Source: Pomphorhynchus laevis (Eukaryota > Acanthocephala > Palaeacanthocephala > Echinorhynchida > Pomphorhynchidae). From it: a stretch of 64,000 nt of DNA. Positions 36,301 to 46,990 of this stretch are shown piece after piece. The stretch spans positions 62,001 through 126,000 of the forward strand of contig WNNJ02000063.1 in assembly GCA_012934845.2 (NCBI GenBank), in the 5' to 3' direction. Position numbers and translations under genes: made by a program. Numbering within the stretch: the stretch's first letter is position 1; each line of letters starts with the position of its first letter. A model generated the notes under the pieces. It saw only the letters and a list, made by a program, of their open reading frames with translations. It was not told the DNA's origin and ran no database searches.

Positions 36301-36400
36301 ATATCTTGACTTAATTGAAATTTATCTTGTTTTTGTAATCATTCACAAACTGTCGTAAAAATGTATCAAAGTATTCTTTCCTTTTTAGAGGTATAGTGAT
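33380..36400 (-). mobile_element. Decayed I/Jockey-like LINE, copy C
   Basis: Minus-strand copy. ORF1 remnants at about 35,680-36,400 (SKPFLGCNLEF against NPFLGYNLHF in copy E) are clearly more diverged than the reverse transcriptase, so this copy belongs to another subfamily or is older. The endonuclease remnant lies at 34,930-35,390. The reverse transcriptase (33,784-34,350, 188 aa open) retains SLYEKALA-like FIYEKALAHKIRDHL, AVFLDFSAVFNRI (motif A), ITGVPQGYLL (motif B) and VIYVDDAAALFS (motif C). Dead through stops and frame changes elsewhere. Confidence 0.82.
33784..34350 (-). pseudogene. LINE copy C ORF2, reverse transcriptase core
   Basis: This 188-residue stretch is the longest open piece of the copy and spans motifs 0 to C in one frame. 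The catalytic aspartates are legible (LDF of motif A; YVDD of motif C). GVPQGSP reads GVPQGYL. It opens in mid-domain at ISYQNSFIFIYEKALA, so the N-terminal half is out of frame. Confidence 0.75.
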
Positions 36401-36539
36401 GTTTATTTATAAAAGATAAAAAATAAACGACGATAAAGAAATATAAAATTATATAGAGAATAAGCAAAAACTAGATATAGGATAAATTTTCACCTTCATC
36501 ACTATTTGTCAAACACAACTTCTTGAAACTTCTTCAGCA
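36401..36539. other. Short gap between LINE copies C and D
   Basis: AT-rich junction of about 140 bp between the 5' end of copy C and the 3' end of copy D, which are in the same orientation. No target duplication could be recognised. Confidence 0.4.
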
Positions 36540-37050
36540 TCTTTACTGCCACAGGTCCAAAGGGATCTGAGCCCCCGGCCGCACCAGTGCGCAGCCTTAC
36601 AACTGAACCATTCAGTGTATATCATCCAAAAGAGTTCAGTCGAGGTGGATTATGGTTAGTAATCTCGATATGAGGAGCTTGAGAAACCTTAGTCTTTGCT
36701 CTGGGAGACGTCCTCTTGAAAATAAGATTAATCCCGAGATAGCCCAAGTACCCAAAGCCGTACTTGGGTTTTCACATACAATGACATATGTTGGGCCCGT
36801 TTCAGGGCCGACCTAGCTCTCTTCAGGATACGTTTAAGTCTATCCAGGTCAGCTTTCGCTGACCAGTTCACCGTAATGGTGAATCCCAGATATTTTACTT
36901 GACTTGTGAATGTATGGGGTGGTTGAGACTGCAAAGGTTAGGAGTGAGCTGATAGTGCTTGTCTCTTAAGCTTCTTTTTAGTGGCAGGGGCGCCATGAAA
37001 GACAACCACCTCAGATTTTTCGAAGTTCAAAATAAGATTGGAAGTGGGTT
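36540..37050 (-). mobile_element. 5'-truncated I/Jockey-like LINE, copy D
   Basis: The last roughly 510 bases of the family on the minus strand: end of the reverse transcriptase (VKYLGFTITVNWSAKADLDRLKRI, partial, 36,810-36,905) and the 3' tail with GATCTGAGCCCCCGGCC. The sequence is close to copies A and E. It begins abruptly near 37,050. Confidence 0.8.
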
Positions 37051-37268
37051 TGTTTGAACCTCCGGATGACGGCGATTGAATATATTCAATGGCGGCGATT
37101 GAATACATTTGAATATAAAACGAACATTTAAAAATAGTGTACGTTTTGATTATGCTCGTATAAGCCTGTGAAATATAAAAGTGTTTTTTTGGTTCTGCTC
37201 CAAAATTCAAACTTCGTTAAAAATGCATCTACGCGATGATGTGGTTTTCGTTAATTGCGTGAACCGTA

Positions 37269-38108
37269 ATGATGTTTGGTGAAAATTTAAACGATCGAGC
37301 GTCGGAGCTATCAAAAGAAATTCGAAAAACAAACGAAAATTCTGCAGAAATGGATTGTAATTCCTTCAATTTTCAGTTAACTTCCTTAAATACAGACTCT
37401 AAGGTAAGTGGTTTATTATCTACCGATGGTACTATGATTAATGGGAAACTTCCCCCTATTCAGAAGTTAAGGAGCCTTATTATTATCGAACTAACTCAGC
37501 CTCAAGAGCAACATAAGCTCTTCTCAATATTTCTAAGAAGGTTTGTAAGTGATTATCCCAACAAGATTATTTTTAATTCTGTGAAAATGTATGACTCAAC
37601 TATAAAAATCTCATTTGCTACCAATGAGTTAGCAACTGATTACGTTAATTTTTTCAAGCGTAATCTTAATTGTCTTGGAATGATTGAGCATAAACCTATT
37701 CTTTCGATCTTAAGAATATCGAATTTCCCTCCTCATCTAGAAGATGATGACCTTCAAGCTCTAAAATCCTTGTTCAAACTCTCGAATGTTAGGACTCTGA
37801 AAGGCAATAATGGTTTCCCCATTCCAGTTGCTTTCTGTTCGGCGGAATCCGGGCACAGTCTAACGTTACCCCAGTCAGCGTGCAACCCTTTCCTAGGTTA
37901 TAACCTTCACTTCTCTATAGTTGAAGAGGACAACCTTACCTACTCTCATTGCAACGTCTGCCACGATTGGAGGCACTGGGGATCAAATTCTTCAAAAGCT
38001 CGTATCTGCGGAGTATACTCAATGGACTCCTGCAGCTCATTACTAAAAGGGGATAAATGCGTGGTTTCTCCCAAATGCGCGAATTGTAAAGGGGACCACC
38101 CTGCCTGA
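37269..38108 (+). pseudogene. LINE copy E ORF1, nucleic-acid-binding protein
   Basis: This 279-residue frame encodes the retrotransposon RNA-binding protein. Residues 60-140 form an RRM-like region (SIFLRRFVSDYPN, DYVNFFKRN), residues 185-225 hold PIPVAFCSAESG and CNPFLGYN, and residues about 229-276 are cysteine-rich with C..C..W.HW, C, C and CANCKGDHPA, the pattern of gag-like CCHC knuckles in this superclade. A TGA stop at 38,106-38,108 falls inside the last knuckle; the frame beyond it continues with RKCPFLK, so the protein is probably truncated there. Confidence 0.8.
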
Positions 38109-38553
38109 TCTAGAAAGTGTCCCTTTTTAAAAATAAAATACAGGAAAGATCATGTGTCTGCACCTGTTACTCCTAACAGACTGTCGGCTGCCACAGCAGC
38201 CATTCCGGTGACCCGTATGTCGGCAAGGATATTATACACCTGGATTCCTACAAAAGATCTAATTAAGAGGAAATGGGGAAACTTATAACTAGTATGCTTG
38301 CTACACTTTTCACAGCTCCTAAAATTTCATCGCCGGTCGTCCCAATATCGAAGAAATCGAAGAAAAGAGATGAATCCAATCACTCTGTTCTTCCATTGAA
38401 GATTGGAAAATTGCTACAACAGACCTCCCAGGAAAATGAAGATAATGCCCGTGGAACTGCACACCTTGGACAGCGCCAGTGGTGGAGGGGGTAACTCTTT
38501 AACCCCTGGCTCCGTCTAGGGATGTGGCAATCCCATACAGCTGACCTAACACA

Positions 38554-39126
38554 ATGCAGAGTACTCGAGAGCCTTTTTCACTGAATATTCTTCAGTGGAA
38601 TTCGGGAGGAGCTTATGCCCTTAGACTTCTATCTGATAGATATGCAGATGCTATAGTCATTCAGGAGACGTGGTCTATCCATATCCCCCAGGAAATTACT
38701 CGATTCATCTCTAAGCACATTTGTTCCCACTATACTCCGTACATAACCTCTCCTCACTCCTCTTCATCTGAAGGACTCTTGACCTTGGTTAAATGCTCTT
38801 TAAGATCCTCCCTCCTTTTAAATTATTCTTGTCCATCATTTTCTTTTGTAGTAGTTTCACTCAGTAAGAACGGTAAACGCTTCAGTCTAGCCAATGTCTA
38901 CATCTGTTTAGGGGAGATTCACAAAAACCGTGACCTCCTGGATAGGATTATCGACAGCGGTTACGACATGGTACTAGGTGACTTCAACGACAGAACTGGT
39001 CGTTGGATCAATGCAGCACTTCGCATAGTCAGGAACGGTTATCTTATTCATAAACCACCATCTCCTACCTTTCATTGCACATCAACGAATTCACTCCTCG
39101 ACTTATTACTGCTCCATGAGAAGTAG
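38554..39126 (+). pseudogene. LINE copy E ORF2, endonuclease domain
   Basis: This 190-residue stretch starts MQSTREPFSLNILQWNSGGA and shows the AP-endonuclease motifs VIQETWS, GLLTLVK, LGDFNDRTGRW and TNSLLDLLLLH. The frame stops at TAG 39,124-39,126 before the C-terminal His motif, and sequence continuing the family pattern follows (STSHDLI at 39,172-39,190). It would nick target DNA for priming. Confidence 0.8.
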
Positions 39127-39746
39127 TTGCTAAAACCCTTCTGTACGGAGCAGTCGCGACAACATCTGTCCACCTCTCATGACTTGATTCGCTGGCTGAT
39201 AGAATAGGATACGCTGCTTCGAAGGAAATTCCACTTTGACCCTATCAGAGTAATTTTCTTTCAGGCTGCTATCCAACGCTTCTTCCAAATTGGCAATGAG
39301 AGTTTAACCGAATTTAATTCCTACCTCTCCTCGCAAGCCACCGCATTGCTTTCGACAACCTATAAAGGTCGCATTATCATACCCATTCCGAAAAAAACTT
39401 AAAACATTAGCATATTTGCTCCATCTCCCCAATCTCTCTGCTTCTGCCAGGCAAGTTCTCTCGAAATAATATTGGAGCACTAGATATAGGTTTCAACTGG
39501 GTAGGGATATGGCTAGCATTGCTTCCCTTAATCCATCCCAGTATTCCTTCTGGAAGATATTCAAGAGGGAGACGTTTGTCTGTTGGAAGTATAGGGCATT
39601 GGGTTGGATTGTTAATATAGGTCTTGACTTAGTTTTGAAGGAGTCACCATCCCTACACAATTATGGAGCCACTCAATCACCGCAACCAATCCCGCTTTGG
39701 GAGACTTCAGGAGTAGAGACTTATCTGTCACAGATATTCTCAATGC

Positions 39747-40785
39747 GTGTGGACCTCTTCTGGGCACCTCCAAATCCGTCGCTCTACTCTCTTCTCGGGT
39801 CTGTCAGCTTTTGACAGTAGAACAAAGAAGGAAGGTGGCCGTCACAAGCTATTAGCCACCCTATCTGATGTGGCCGGCATCAACATTAGTAGGAGAATTT
39901 TTATACCTAAAAAGTATCCGGTCTCTTGTCCTAAAGACCTGCGGCCCATTTCGATTCAAAATTCCCTCGTCTCGATCTACGAAAAAGCGCTTGCGCGTAG
40001 AATCCGCGATCATCTGAGTAGGCATAATTTAATGCCACCTGGTTTCCATGGGTTCGTCAAAGGTTGCTCGGTCCATTCAGCGGTTGGTGAAGTTCATCGG
40101 TTTTGTCAGGAGAATAGTCATCATCTCGCTGTGGCTGTTATCCTTGATTTTCCGCTGCATTTACCGCATCTCCATTCCCTTTGTTATCTCTTCTCCCAGG
40201 TCCCTTGGGTTGCCTGCGAGAATTATTAACAGGGCGGATATACTGCTGTACACCAAGCGATTCTTTTATGAAGACGACCCTGATGCGCGTCAGTTCTACC
40301 CTATTACAGGTGTGCCTCAAGGTTCCCCACTTTCTCCTATCTTATATCTTGCTGCCTCCATTGAACTATTTAAAATATTTAAACGCGAACAACGTCTAGT
40401 GGTATACGCTGATGATATCACAGCCCTGTTTTCTGGACGCAGGTGCAAAGACATAGTCTCGGACATCAGCCGTTTCTTTTTAAGATTAAAAGACCAGTTA
40501 CCCAAGTCCAATCTTATTTTAAACTTCTCCAAATCGCAGGTGGTTGTCTCTCATGGCGCCAATGCGACAAAGCAAAAGCTTAAGGGATTAGCACTCTCTA
40601 CCCTCTCCTCTATTTTGATTAATCAACTCCTTCCTGCCTTCACAAGTCGAGTAAAATACCTGAGGTTTACCGTTACGGTGAATTGGTCTGCGAAAGCCGA
40701 CTTGGATAGACTTAAGCGTATCCTGAAGAGAGCTAGGTGTGCTCTGAAACGGGCCCAGCATCTGTCATTAATAAGGAAAACCTAG
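39747..40785 (+). pseudogene. LINE copy E ORF2, reverse transcriptase domain
   Basis: Two overlapping frames (39,747-40,229 and 40,048-40,785). The first has CPKDLRPISIQNSLVSIYEK, ARRIRDHL and PPGFHGFVKG; the second has ITGVPQGSPLSPILYLAAS (motif B), LVVYADDITALFSG (motif C, both Asp intact) and RLKRILKRARCALKRAQHLS. Motif A (VILDF) falls at the frame change near 40,150. The frame ends at TAG just after 40,780. Confidence 0.82.
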
Positions 40786-40950
40786 CACGCTCCGATTGGA
40801 CTCTTCGGGGGGGGTGAATGACCCGGGTGGTTCAGTCAAAGGGCGGCGTGTTGGATTGGCTGTGGGGCTCAGATCCCACTAGACCTGAGGTCATGATATT
40901 AGACGACATCCGCAGAAGAGTCAGGAATTGTTATGGCGTGTTTTCTTTAC

Positions 40951-41606
40951 CTTTTCTTATTTAATATGACTCATTATCCATGTATTTTTTGCTTAAGAAA
41001 ATCTTTATTATTAATTGCGTGAACCTATAATCGTATCGTCATTCGTTCATTTTAAAATAGCTGGATTTTACAATGCACCTACTTAAATGTGCTGTTTTTT
41101 GATTTTGCTATATCCTGACCAACTCTGACGAGCAGAATATTCGATGTTTCGTTATAAGTTGTTGACAATTTAGGATAGAGAGAAAGCATTTATGATCTTA
41201 ATCCCAGTCACTCTTCCTTCCGAAAAACGTGTAAAATTGCAAGTTATTGCCAATCTGCTTTATACAATCATAATTCCTTTCTTGTATACCACTTCCTATA
41301 TCGATCACCATTGTAAGACCGATCACATTTTTCAAGAAGGTATTCGTAGTTTTTATTTTAAATAGTGACTGTCTAGCATTTATGGATTATAACAAAGTCG
41401 TTAGCTTACTGGTTTGCTTATGATTAGAAATGATCATTCATGAAAACTTTAATTTAAAATTTTATTTGATTATTAAAAATAGCCTATAAATACATTTATG
41501 CATTAAGTAACCATAATTATGAACTTATTCCTTATTTTATCATTTGATAAGCGGTAAAGCGCCGTAGTCCATTCAGAGTATGTGGTAACAAACAACATTA
41601 CACTTT
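40951..41606. other. AT-rich gap
   Basis: No gene recognised between the LINE tail and the palindrome. Confidence 0.4.
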
Positions 41607-41672
41607 ATCATTAATTGGCTCTTTCTCCGAGAAAAATAATTATTTTTCTCGGAGAAAGAGCCAACTAATGAT
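41607..41672. repeat. 66-bp near-perfect palindrome
   Basis: The arms meet without a spacer (centre between 41,639 and 41,640). The core arm TTGGCTCTTTCTCCGAGAAA continues to AATAA and is matched perfectly on the other side. There is one mismatch (41,614 against 41,665) in 33 pairs. Such a structure is usually a young foldback element or recombination product. Confidence 0.9.
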
Positions 41673-42756
41673 TACAATCTCTCCGAACGCAATTTATAAG
41701 AAATTGTTTTAAAGTTTTGTCTTTACTAGTTTTGAACAATGTTTTTGTCTGACTAGTCAAGACAACGTTAGTCAAGTCTTTTGTCTTGACTAATATCAAT
41801 TTTATTTTTATTATATATTTTAATTAACTATTTATCCTAATGAGTCCCAATCATTTTGTCCTTTAACATCCTGAGGTTCATGTTATCACCTATAGATTTA
41901 CTGAATATGCACGCTCTTGGGTATAATTTAAAAGTATGTGTTATTGTTTGAAAATGATACATTATTAATAAAGAATTATTGCAGCTGGACCAAAACAATA
42001 TTTTTTCTGAAGATGCTAACGGAGATTAGCAAAATATCAAATAGAAGTTTTTTGATCCAGCCACAATAATTCGTTAATATGTGTTCTCGTAGATCCACGC
42101 CAATTCACTGTTAATACTGATGTATCATCATTAATCATAGTATCAGACATTCTTGAAGATGCTGGCAGTTACCATGACAAGCATTTAAATATTTGCTCAA
42201 ACATTGCGTCAATGAACTTCAGTGTATTGCGAATCCTAGTTTACACGTTGCGTTTATTTATGCCTTATATGTAAAAAGTCTTCCTCTTCTGTATTGTCAA
42301 ATTACCAATCACTCAATATAAACTACTCGTATTTCCAGAAGTCATTTTCAAATCATTATCTTAACAAATTTGCGAAAGGGCGCATTCAAGTTATTATGTC
42401 AAATTTTTAGTTTAAATTTTTTTAACTTATAAATAAATTATTATTATTTAAAACAATTTAAATAAAAAGGCTAAAGTAAATTTATAAAAAGTTAAACAAA
42501 TCGGATTTTACTTGTAATTCTTCTTATGTAGTTCGTGATCACAAGTGATATTGATTCGATTTTATTCGAACAAACGAGAATTTGGCTTTATTAAAAGTAT
42601 TAAAACTCAAATTAATATTATTATTAAAAAGAACCCCATTTGCGGGCAACCCTTGAAATGTAATTACAGTTTAAATAAATTAATAATAAAAAAATAAAAA
42701 GAACTTCATCCACAGCTGTTCAAGTTCTAGCAAGGCTGCCTCCTTTATCAGTTTCA
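41673..42756. other. AT-rich stretch with one hammerhead-like foldback
   Basis: Apart from the foldback at 41,972-42,073, no gene or repeat is recognised. Confidence 0.4.
41972..42073. repeat. Foldback around a hammerhead-like core
   Basis: GAATTATTGCAGCTGGACCA pairs in reverse with TGATCCAGCCACAATAATTC across a core at 42,007-42,038: CTGAAGA, stem II GCTAA/TTAGC, AAAA (family GAAA) and TATC. The immediate flanks TTTTTT and AAATAGAAG can pair as stem I. The G12 equivalent is changed to A, which would be expected to inactivate cleavage. Confidence 0.6.
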
Positions 42757-43179
42757 TTGCAGAAAGAGATGAATTTTCCTTTGACTGATGTTTTTCTTAA
42801 AAATCTAAATTTATTCTACGGCAAAGTACTTAAACTTGATCAGGATATCTATCAGACTCCTGCTTTTCTTCAAACAGCTTGGCGTAGCCCTCTCGCAAGT
42901 AAGTACACTTTAATCTGGAGTGCTTCGCTTGACGGATATCACCTAAAGTTCTGTAAAAAAGGAAGAATCATACATGAACGATCATCAACTTGTGTATGGT
43001 TGTTTTTGCAACACAGCATGCTCATCACTCTTACATGTATTTTCCTGTGCTCATTTGTCTTGTTTATCTTTAAAAACAATAGATACGCTGAAGTGGGGGT
43101 AGGCCCTTTAGGCTTATTTTGGCTGACGATGCTTACCTTGTCACGTACAATCAATTTGAGTCAATCAATGAAATTTTAA
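42757..43179 (+). CDS. Uncharacterised 140-residue frame with two hydrophobic segments
   Basis: I do not recognise this protein. The frame has normal-looking composition for its first 75 residues (FPLTDVFLKNLNLFYGKVLK, then TAWRSPLASKYTLIW), then a hydrophobic segment at about 87-105 (MLITLTCIFLCSFVLFIF) and a second near 115-127. It could be a small membrane protein, an exon, or a chance open frame in a slightly less AT-rich stretch. No neighbour or repeat copy supports it. Confidence 0.2.
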   Translation: MQKEMNFPLTDVFLKNLNLFYGKVLKLDQDIYQTPAFLQTAWRSPLASKYTLIWSASLDGYHLKFCKKGRIIHERSSTCVWLFLQHSMLITLTCIFLCSFVLFIFKNNRYAEVGVGPLGLFWLTMLTLSRTINLSQSMKF

Positions 43180-43904
43180 GCAGTTCAAGAAATAAGAAGA
43201 AAGACAACTGTTCTGACTTTATATTTGCTATCTTATAATCTTTTTTTATATGCCCAAACCGAAAGGCGGACTGGCTTTAATAAATCACTACATTATTATT
43301 ATTGAATTCTAATTTCATGTTTTTGTTATTTCAGATCTGAAATGCTTTATAGTCATTTTTATTTCTTGTTGCTAAGTCAACCGCTAAATTCAACGTGGTT
43401 TGAACCTCTCCTTGCCGATTCGATATTAGCGCAAAAATAACAAATTTTGTTCAAAGTCGTTCACAATAAGAAGAAGATTATATAAATAGAGTTGACTTTC
43501 TTCAACAAACGCTAGTCATATATAAAACAAGCAATATTTAAATTGAAATCACATAATTTAAACTATCGCATTGCGATCGCTTATTTCCTCTTACCGGTAA
43601 ACATTGACTTCAACATGTCTAATATTCAAATACTAATGATGGATAGTTTTGAACTTGGTCATAAATGATTCCTATTATATATACGTACAGCAATAAGCTG
43701 TAATTTTCAGGTCTGCAAATCTGTCGTGCTACAGTGATTAACAAACCCCCGGCTATTACTACGTGCAAGTTACTATTAAAACTCAATGAATACATGCAAT
43801 CATATAGTCAAATGGATTGTCGCAGAAGCTGTTCAATATCGTGAATTTAACAAGATTAGACTTTACAGGTAACGAATATTCGAACAGTTTACAGACCACC
43901 AAAT
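43180..43904. other. Upstream flank of the SIAH-like gene
   Basis: AT-rich and presumably the promoter and 5' untranslated region of the following gene. No core promoter element stands out. Confidence 0.35.
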
Positions 43905-45071
43905 ATGGATTGCCCAACAAATACATCCGCTGCCTTGATAAGGACTTTTGATTCTACGACATTGTCACCCACGCATTTATCATCTCCACCATCAACAACG
44001 CCAGATACTTCTGTCTTAGTGAATAACAGATTTCTATCGAGATTTTCTCCCGAAGATGACGAATACAGCAGCAGTTTTGATTTAAAAGCTGCTGAAGATA
44101 TCATCCGGCACAGAAGATCCGCATTTTCGTATAAACAGAAAGACAAATCCTTTAATAAAAATCAAGGCCTAATACCATTATCGTTCTCATCATCAAAAGC
44201 TAATCAGCGGAAATATGAAAAACGTATATATCTCGAACTTTGTAGCCTTTTACAGTGTCCAGTCTGTTTTGAAACTGTTAGAACACCGATTTATCAATGC
44301 GTTAACGGGCATATATTCTGCCACAGGTGTTTACCGCACCTTCAGTATCGTTGTCCAATCTGTAGGGTCGACGTCAATTTGCCTACTCGAAATCGAATCC
44401 TAGAGTCACTGTTATCTTTTTTCACTTTTTCTTGTCGATTTAATTACTGTAATGCAATTGTACCGTTTAGTGAAATGCATATACACGAAAGGGAATGTGA
44501 ATATAAGCCGTTAAAATGCCCTTATCCTGGATGCCGCTGGTATGGTCGTCGAGATGTACTCAAGCACATCCTCAAAGGCCACCCTCGTATTCTTAACATG
44601 GACGGCGAACAAATAGTGTTTCTTGCAACTGAACTTGACATACCGGGAAAGAGGTTGAATTGGATAATGATTCAGCGTTGTTTTAATCACCATTTCTTGC
44701 TTTGGCTTGAAAGATGTCATAATTACAGACAGCTAAACCACATTTTGAATCAATCGACTTCTGACAGCTCTTGTGCTGCCGGGGATTTTGATTCTACTAG
44801 TGAATTAGATCATTTCTACTGGGCCTCTGTTCAACTGATAAGTACAGATAAATTTGAATCTGAACAGTTTCGATATCGTTTAGAACTTGATCATCAAGGA
44901 GATAAGCATCACAAACTTACATGGGAATCACAAATGAAGTGCATCGGACAAAGCAGACAAGAAATTCTGAAAGGCAATGACTGTCTTGTTCTAAGTAAAA
45001 AGTTAATTAACAATTTTATTCAAAACACGAGACTACCGCTCAATGTAACAATTATGAAATGTAGCAAATAA
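43905..45071 (+). CDS. SIAH/Seven-in-absentia-type RING E3 ubiquitin ligase
   Basis: Intact intronless 388-residue protein. Family role: dimeric RING E3 ligase that brings E2-ubiquitin to substrates bound by its TRAF-like C-terminal domain, in cytosol and nucleus. Seen here: a Ser/Thr-rich, low-complexity N-terminus of about 110 residues, longer than in SIAH1. The RING has Cys118, Cys121, Cys132, His136, Cys139, Cys142, Cys150 and Cys153 (CPVC...HIFCHRC...CPIC, complete C3HC4). The dual SIAH zinc finger has Cys177, Cys182, His194, Cys198, Cys205, Cys210, His221 and His226. The substrate-binding domain runs from about 232 (GEQIVFLATELDIPG) through FRYRLELD (322-329), HKLTWES (336-342) and LNVTIMKC at the end. 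An insert of about 25 residues (277-302, rich in Ser/Asp) lies between two beta strands compared with SIAH1. Lineage-specific paralogue or ortholog is not decidable. Confidence 0.93.
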   Translation: MDCPTNTSAALIRTFDSTTLSPTHLSSPPSTTPDTSVLVNNRFLSRFSPEDDEYSSSFDLKAAEDIIRHRRSAFSYKQKDKSFNKNQGLIPLSFSSSKANQRKYEKRIYLELCSLLQCPVCFETVRTPIYQCVNGHIFCHRCLPHLQYRCPICRVDVNLPTRNRILESLLSFFTFSCRFNYCNAIVPFSEMHIHERECEYKPLKCPYPGCRWYGRRDVLKHILKGHPRILNMDGEQIVFLATELDIPGKRLNWIMIQRCFNHHFLLWLERCHNYRQLNHILNQSTSDSSCAAGDFDSTSELDHFYWASVQLISTDKFESEQFRYRLELDHQGDKHHKLTWESQMKCIGQSRQEILKGNDCLVLSKKLINNFIQNTRLPLNVTIMKCSK

Positions 45072-45293
45072 TGGGTTCCACCTGATTTGTCACTAACAAA
45101 ATTTACACATTCACCATCACACCGTATACTGCAATTATTCTCTTTCTGCATGATCACCGTTAATAAAAATTTCGTCACTATACTATACAACTATATAGCA
45201 TATTATATCAACCACTTCCTTTATCGCTTCCAATCGTTCAGCATCATGACACGCAATGACACGTTTGCTGTATTTTGTCACTGAAAACTTAAA

Positions 45294-45299
45294 AATAAA
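45294..45299 (+). promoter_or_regulatory. Possible polyadenylation signal of the SIAH-like gene
   Basis: AATAAA about 220 bases after the stop codon. Position is plausible for a short 3' UTR, but the hexamer is frequent in this base composition. Confidence 0.3.
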
Positions 45300-46070
45300 A
45301 TTCAATATTTTCTTGAATCAATTCTTAGTTTTTCTATAATCATGTAATTAATGGTTTAATCGTTAATTACGGATGCTGGGCAACAATATATGTATATGTT
45401 GATTTTGTTTGGAACGATCCCCTAGGATATATTGAAGATTCCATATGTATTTAGAAATTAGATTAAATAAGGGCGATGGCTTTAAATAAATATATTTAAC
45501 ATGAATTTAACTTAGAACTATTCTGTGCATTTTAAATGTTCTAGATCGTGGATCATGGCGAAAGCCAAAACTTCCGAAGAATACTTTCGTTTGTTTGATT
45601 TAGCTAGTGAACAACTAAAATAGTATATATAGAAGCTAAGTACGGCTATGCGGAATGAAACAACTGCCAGGATTCCGAATGGAATTCTTAAAGTATTCAA
45701 CGTAATTGCTGATTGAAATTGGCATTGATCAACTAACTGCAGGTTCCAAGTCAATTCTATACGATTACTTAAATACTGAAGTGATGGAGTACTCGGCAAC
45801 ACTCATCAGTAGAATTAAGTACACACTGGTATTTCGGTTGTTTGTGTGACATTGTGAATGAAGACGATTCCGCCTTCATTTACAATGCCACACAAGCATT
45901 TATTTAAGGCGGACCATCCATAAAAACTAGGCAGAGGTTGTAGCTAAATTGTTGCTACATTCATTGAATCCTTAATGGATACAGTATGTATAATGGTGGC
46001 TCACGGATGTACTGAGTAAACAACGGTTCAGGATTTCTTTTGAAATACGGTATTTATATGAAATGGTGTT
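45300..46070. other. Intergenic stretch downstream of the SIAH-like gene
   Basis: No gene recognised; the minus-strand 94-codon open stretch 45,518-45,802 has no family features. A 54-base hairpin lies at 45,842-45,895. Confidence 0.4.
45842..45895. ncRNA. Hairpin of pre-miRNA-like proportions
   Basis: TTGTGTGACATTGTGAATGA plus AG pairs with CTTCATTTACAATGCCACAC plus AA: 22 pairs with one A-C mismatch and one G-U wobble, around a ten-base loop. Size resembles a short pre-miRNA stem, but it could equally be a remnant of a foldback transposon, and there is no evidence of expression. Confidence 0.3.
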
Positions 46071-46079
46071 GCTTAATTA

Positions 46080-46990
46080 CAATGGTGTTGAATTATTTAA
46101 AAATTGTGAATTAAGGAAAGTGCTATCAAAAGGGTATAAATATAGATTAAATAACAATTTATTTATTCAAATTTATTCACCATTTAAATTTGCAAAATGT
46201 AAGACAGAAGTCTCTCATTGAATCTAAATAAAGCTGACGAGGATAATTAATTTTATTTATTTAAAACCTAGGTTCATATGTAGTGATTTTAATAAAACCT
46301 AGGTTTAATGAAACCTAGGTTCAATAAAACCTAGGTTCATATGTAGTGCTTTTAAATGTACATTAAAACCACCTTCTGTCTATATGAATAAAATACTTAA
46401 AGTAATTAAACCACATTTCAAAAAATATTGTAAGATAATCGAAATTAATACTGGTATAAAACACTATTTCAGTATTAATTCTACAAAAGAATTTTTAGAA
46501 CAGACAAAAGGAATAAATTTTTAAAATATAAATACATACGATTTTAGTACGCTTTATACAAATCTAGATTTAGTAGATATTAAAGAAGCGTTAGTAAAAT
46601 TAATTAATCTTATATTCGGAAAAAGATATACATATATATTTTATAATAATTATAACGCCTAACTACAAAAAATTAAACCATCAAGTAATATAAATATATG
46701 GATAAAATTGAATTAATAGAATCCTTAAATATTTTGATAAATCAAAATTATTTAAAAGTATGAACATCTATATTTAGACAACTAAAAAGTGTTCCAATGG
46801 GTGGTATAGTAGCCCAATTATAGCTGACTTGTTTTTAAGCTTTATAAAATATGAATTTTTACATAACTGTTTAAAAAATAAATCTCAATTATTATAATTA
46901 ATAAAAAATGTATCACTTTTTAAGGTATTGTAATTAAGTTGAACACAAAACTTTTCTTAAGTTATAAATTTCATGTATAGTACGTTATAG
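46080..46990 (+). mobile_element. Broken Penelope-like element, copy P4
   Basis: Plus-strand copy related to P1-P3. LRKVLSKGYKYRLNN (46,090-46,160) is the N-terminal block. After a short foreign-looking spacer, KPRFICSAFKCTLKP (46,310-46,360), TGIKHYFSINSTKEFLEQTK and YDFSTLYTNLDLVDI (motif A, 46,535-46,585) follow, then decayed continuation to about 46,990. The CCTAGGTT string is locally multiplied at 46,265-46,335. Broken. Confidence 0.8.

Larger units (their letters stand above)
37060..40950 (+). mobile_element. I/Jockey-like LINE, best-preserved copy E
   Basis: Near full-length plus-strand copy: 5' leader (about 37,060-37,268), ORF1 (37,269-38,108), a spacer of about 450 bp, ORF2 with endonuclease (from 38,554) and reverse transcriptase (to about 40,785), and the 3' tail with CGGCGTGTTGGATTGGCTG at 40,854-40,872. 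Few breaks compared with copies A-C, which suggests the youngest insertion, but stops at the end of ORF1 and inside ORF2 and frame changes between the domains show that it is not active. Confidence 0.88.
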
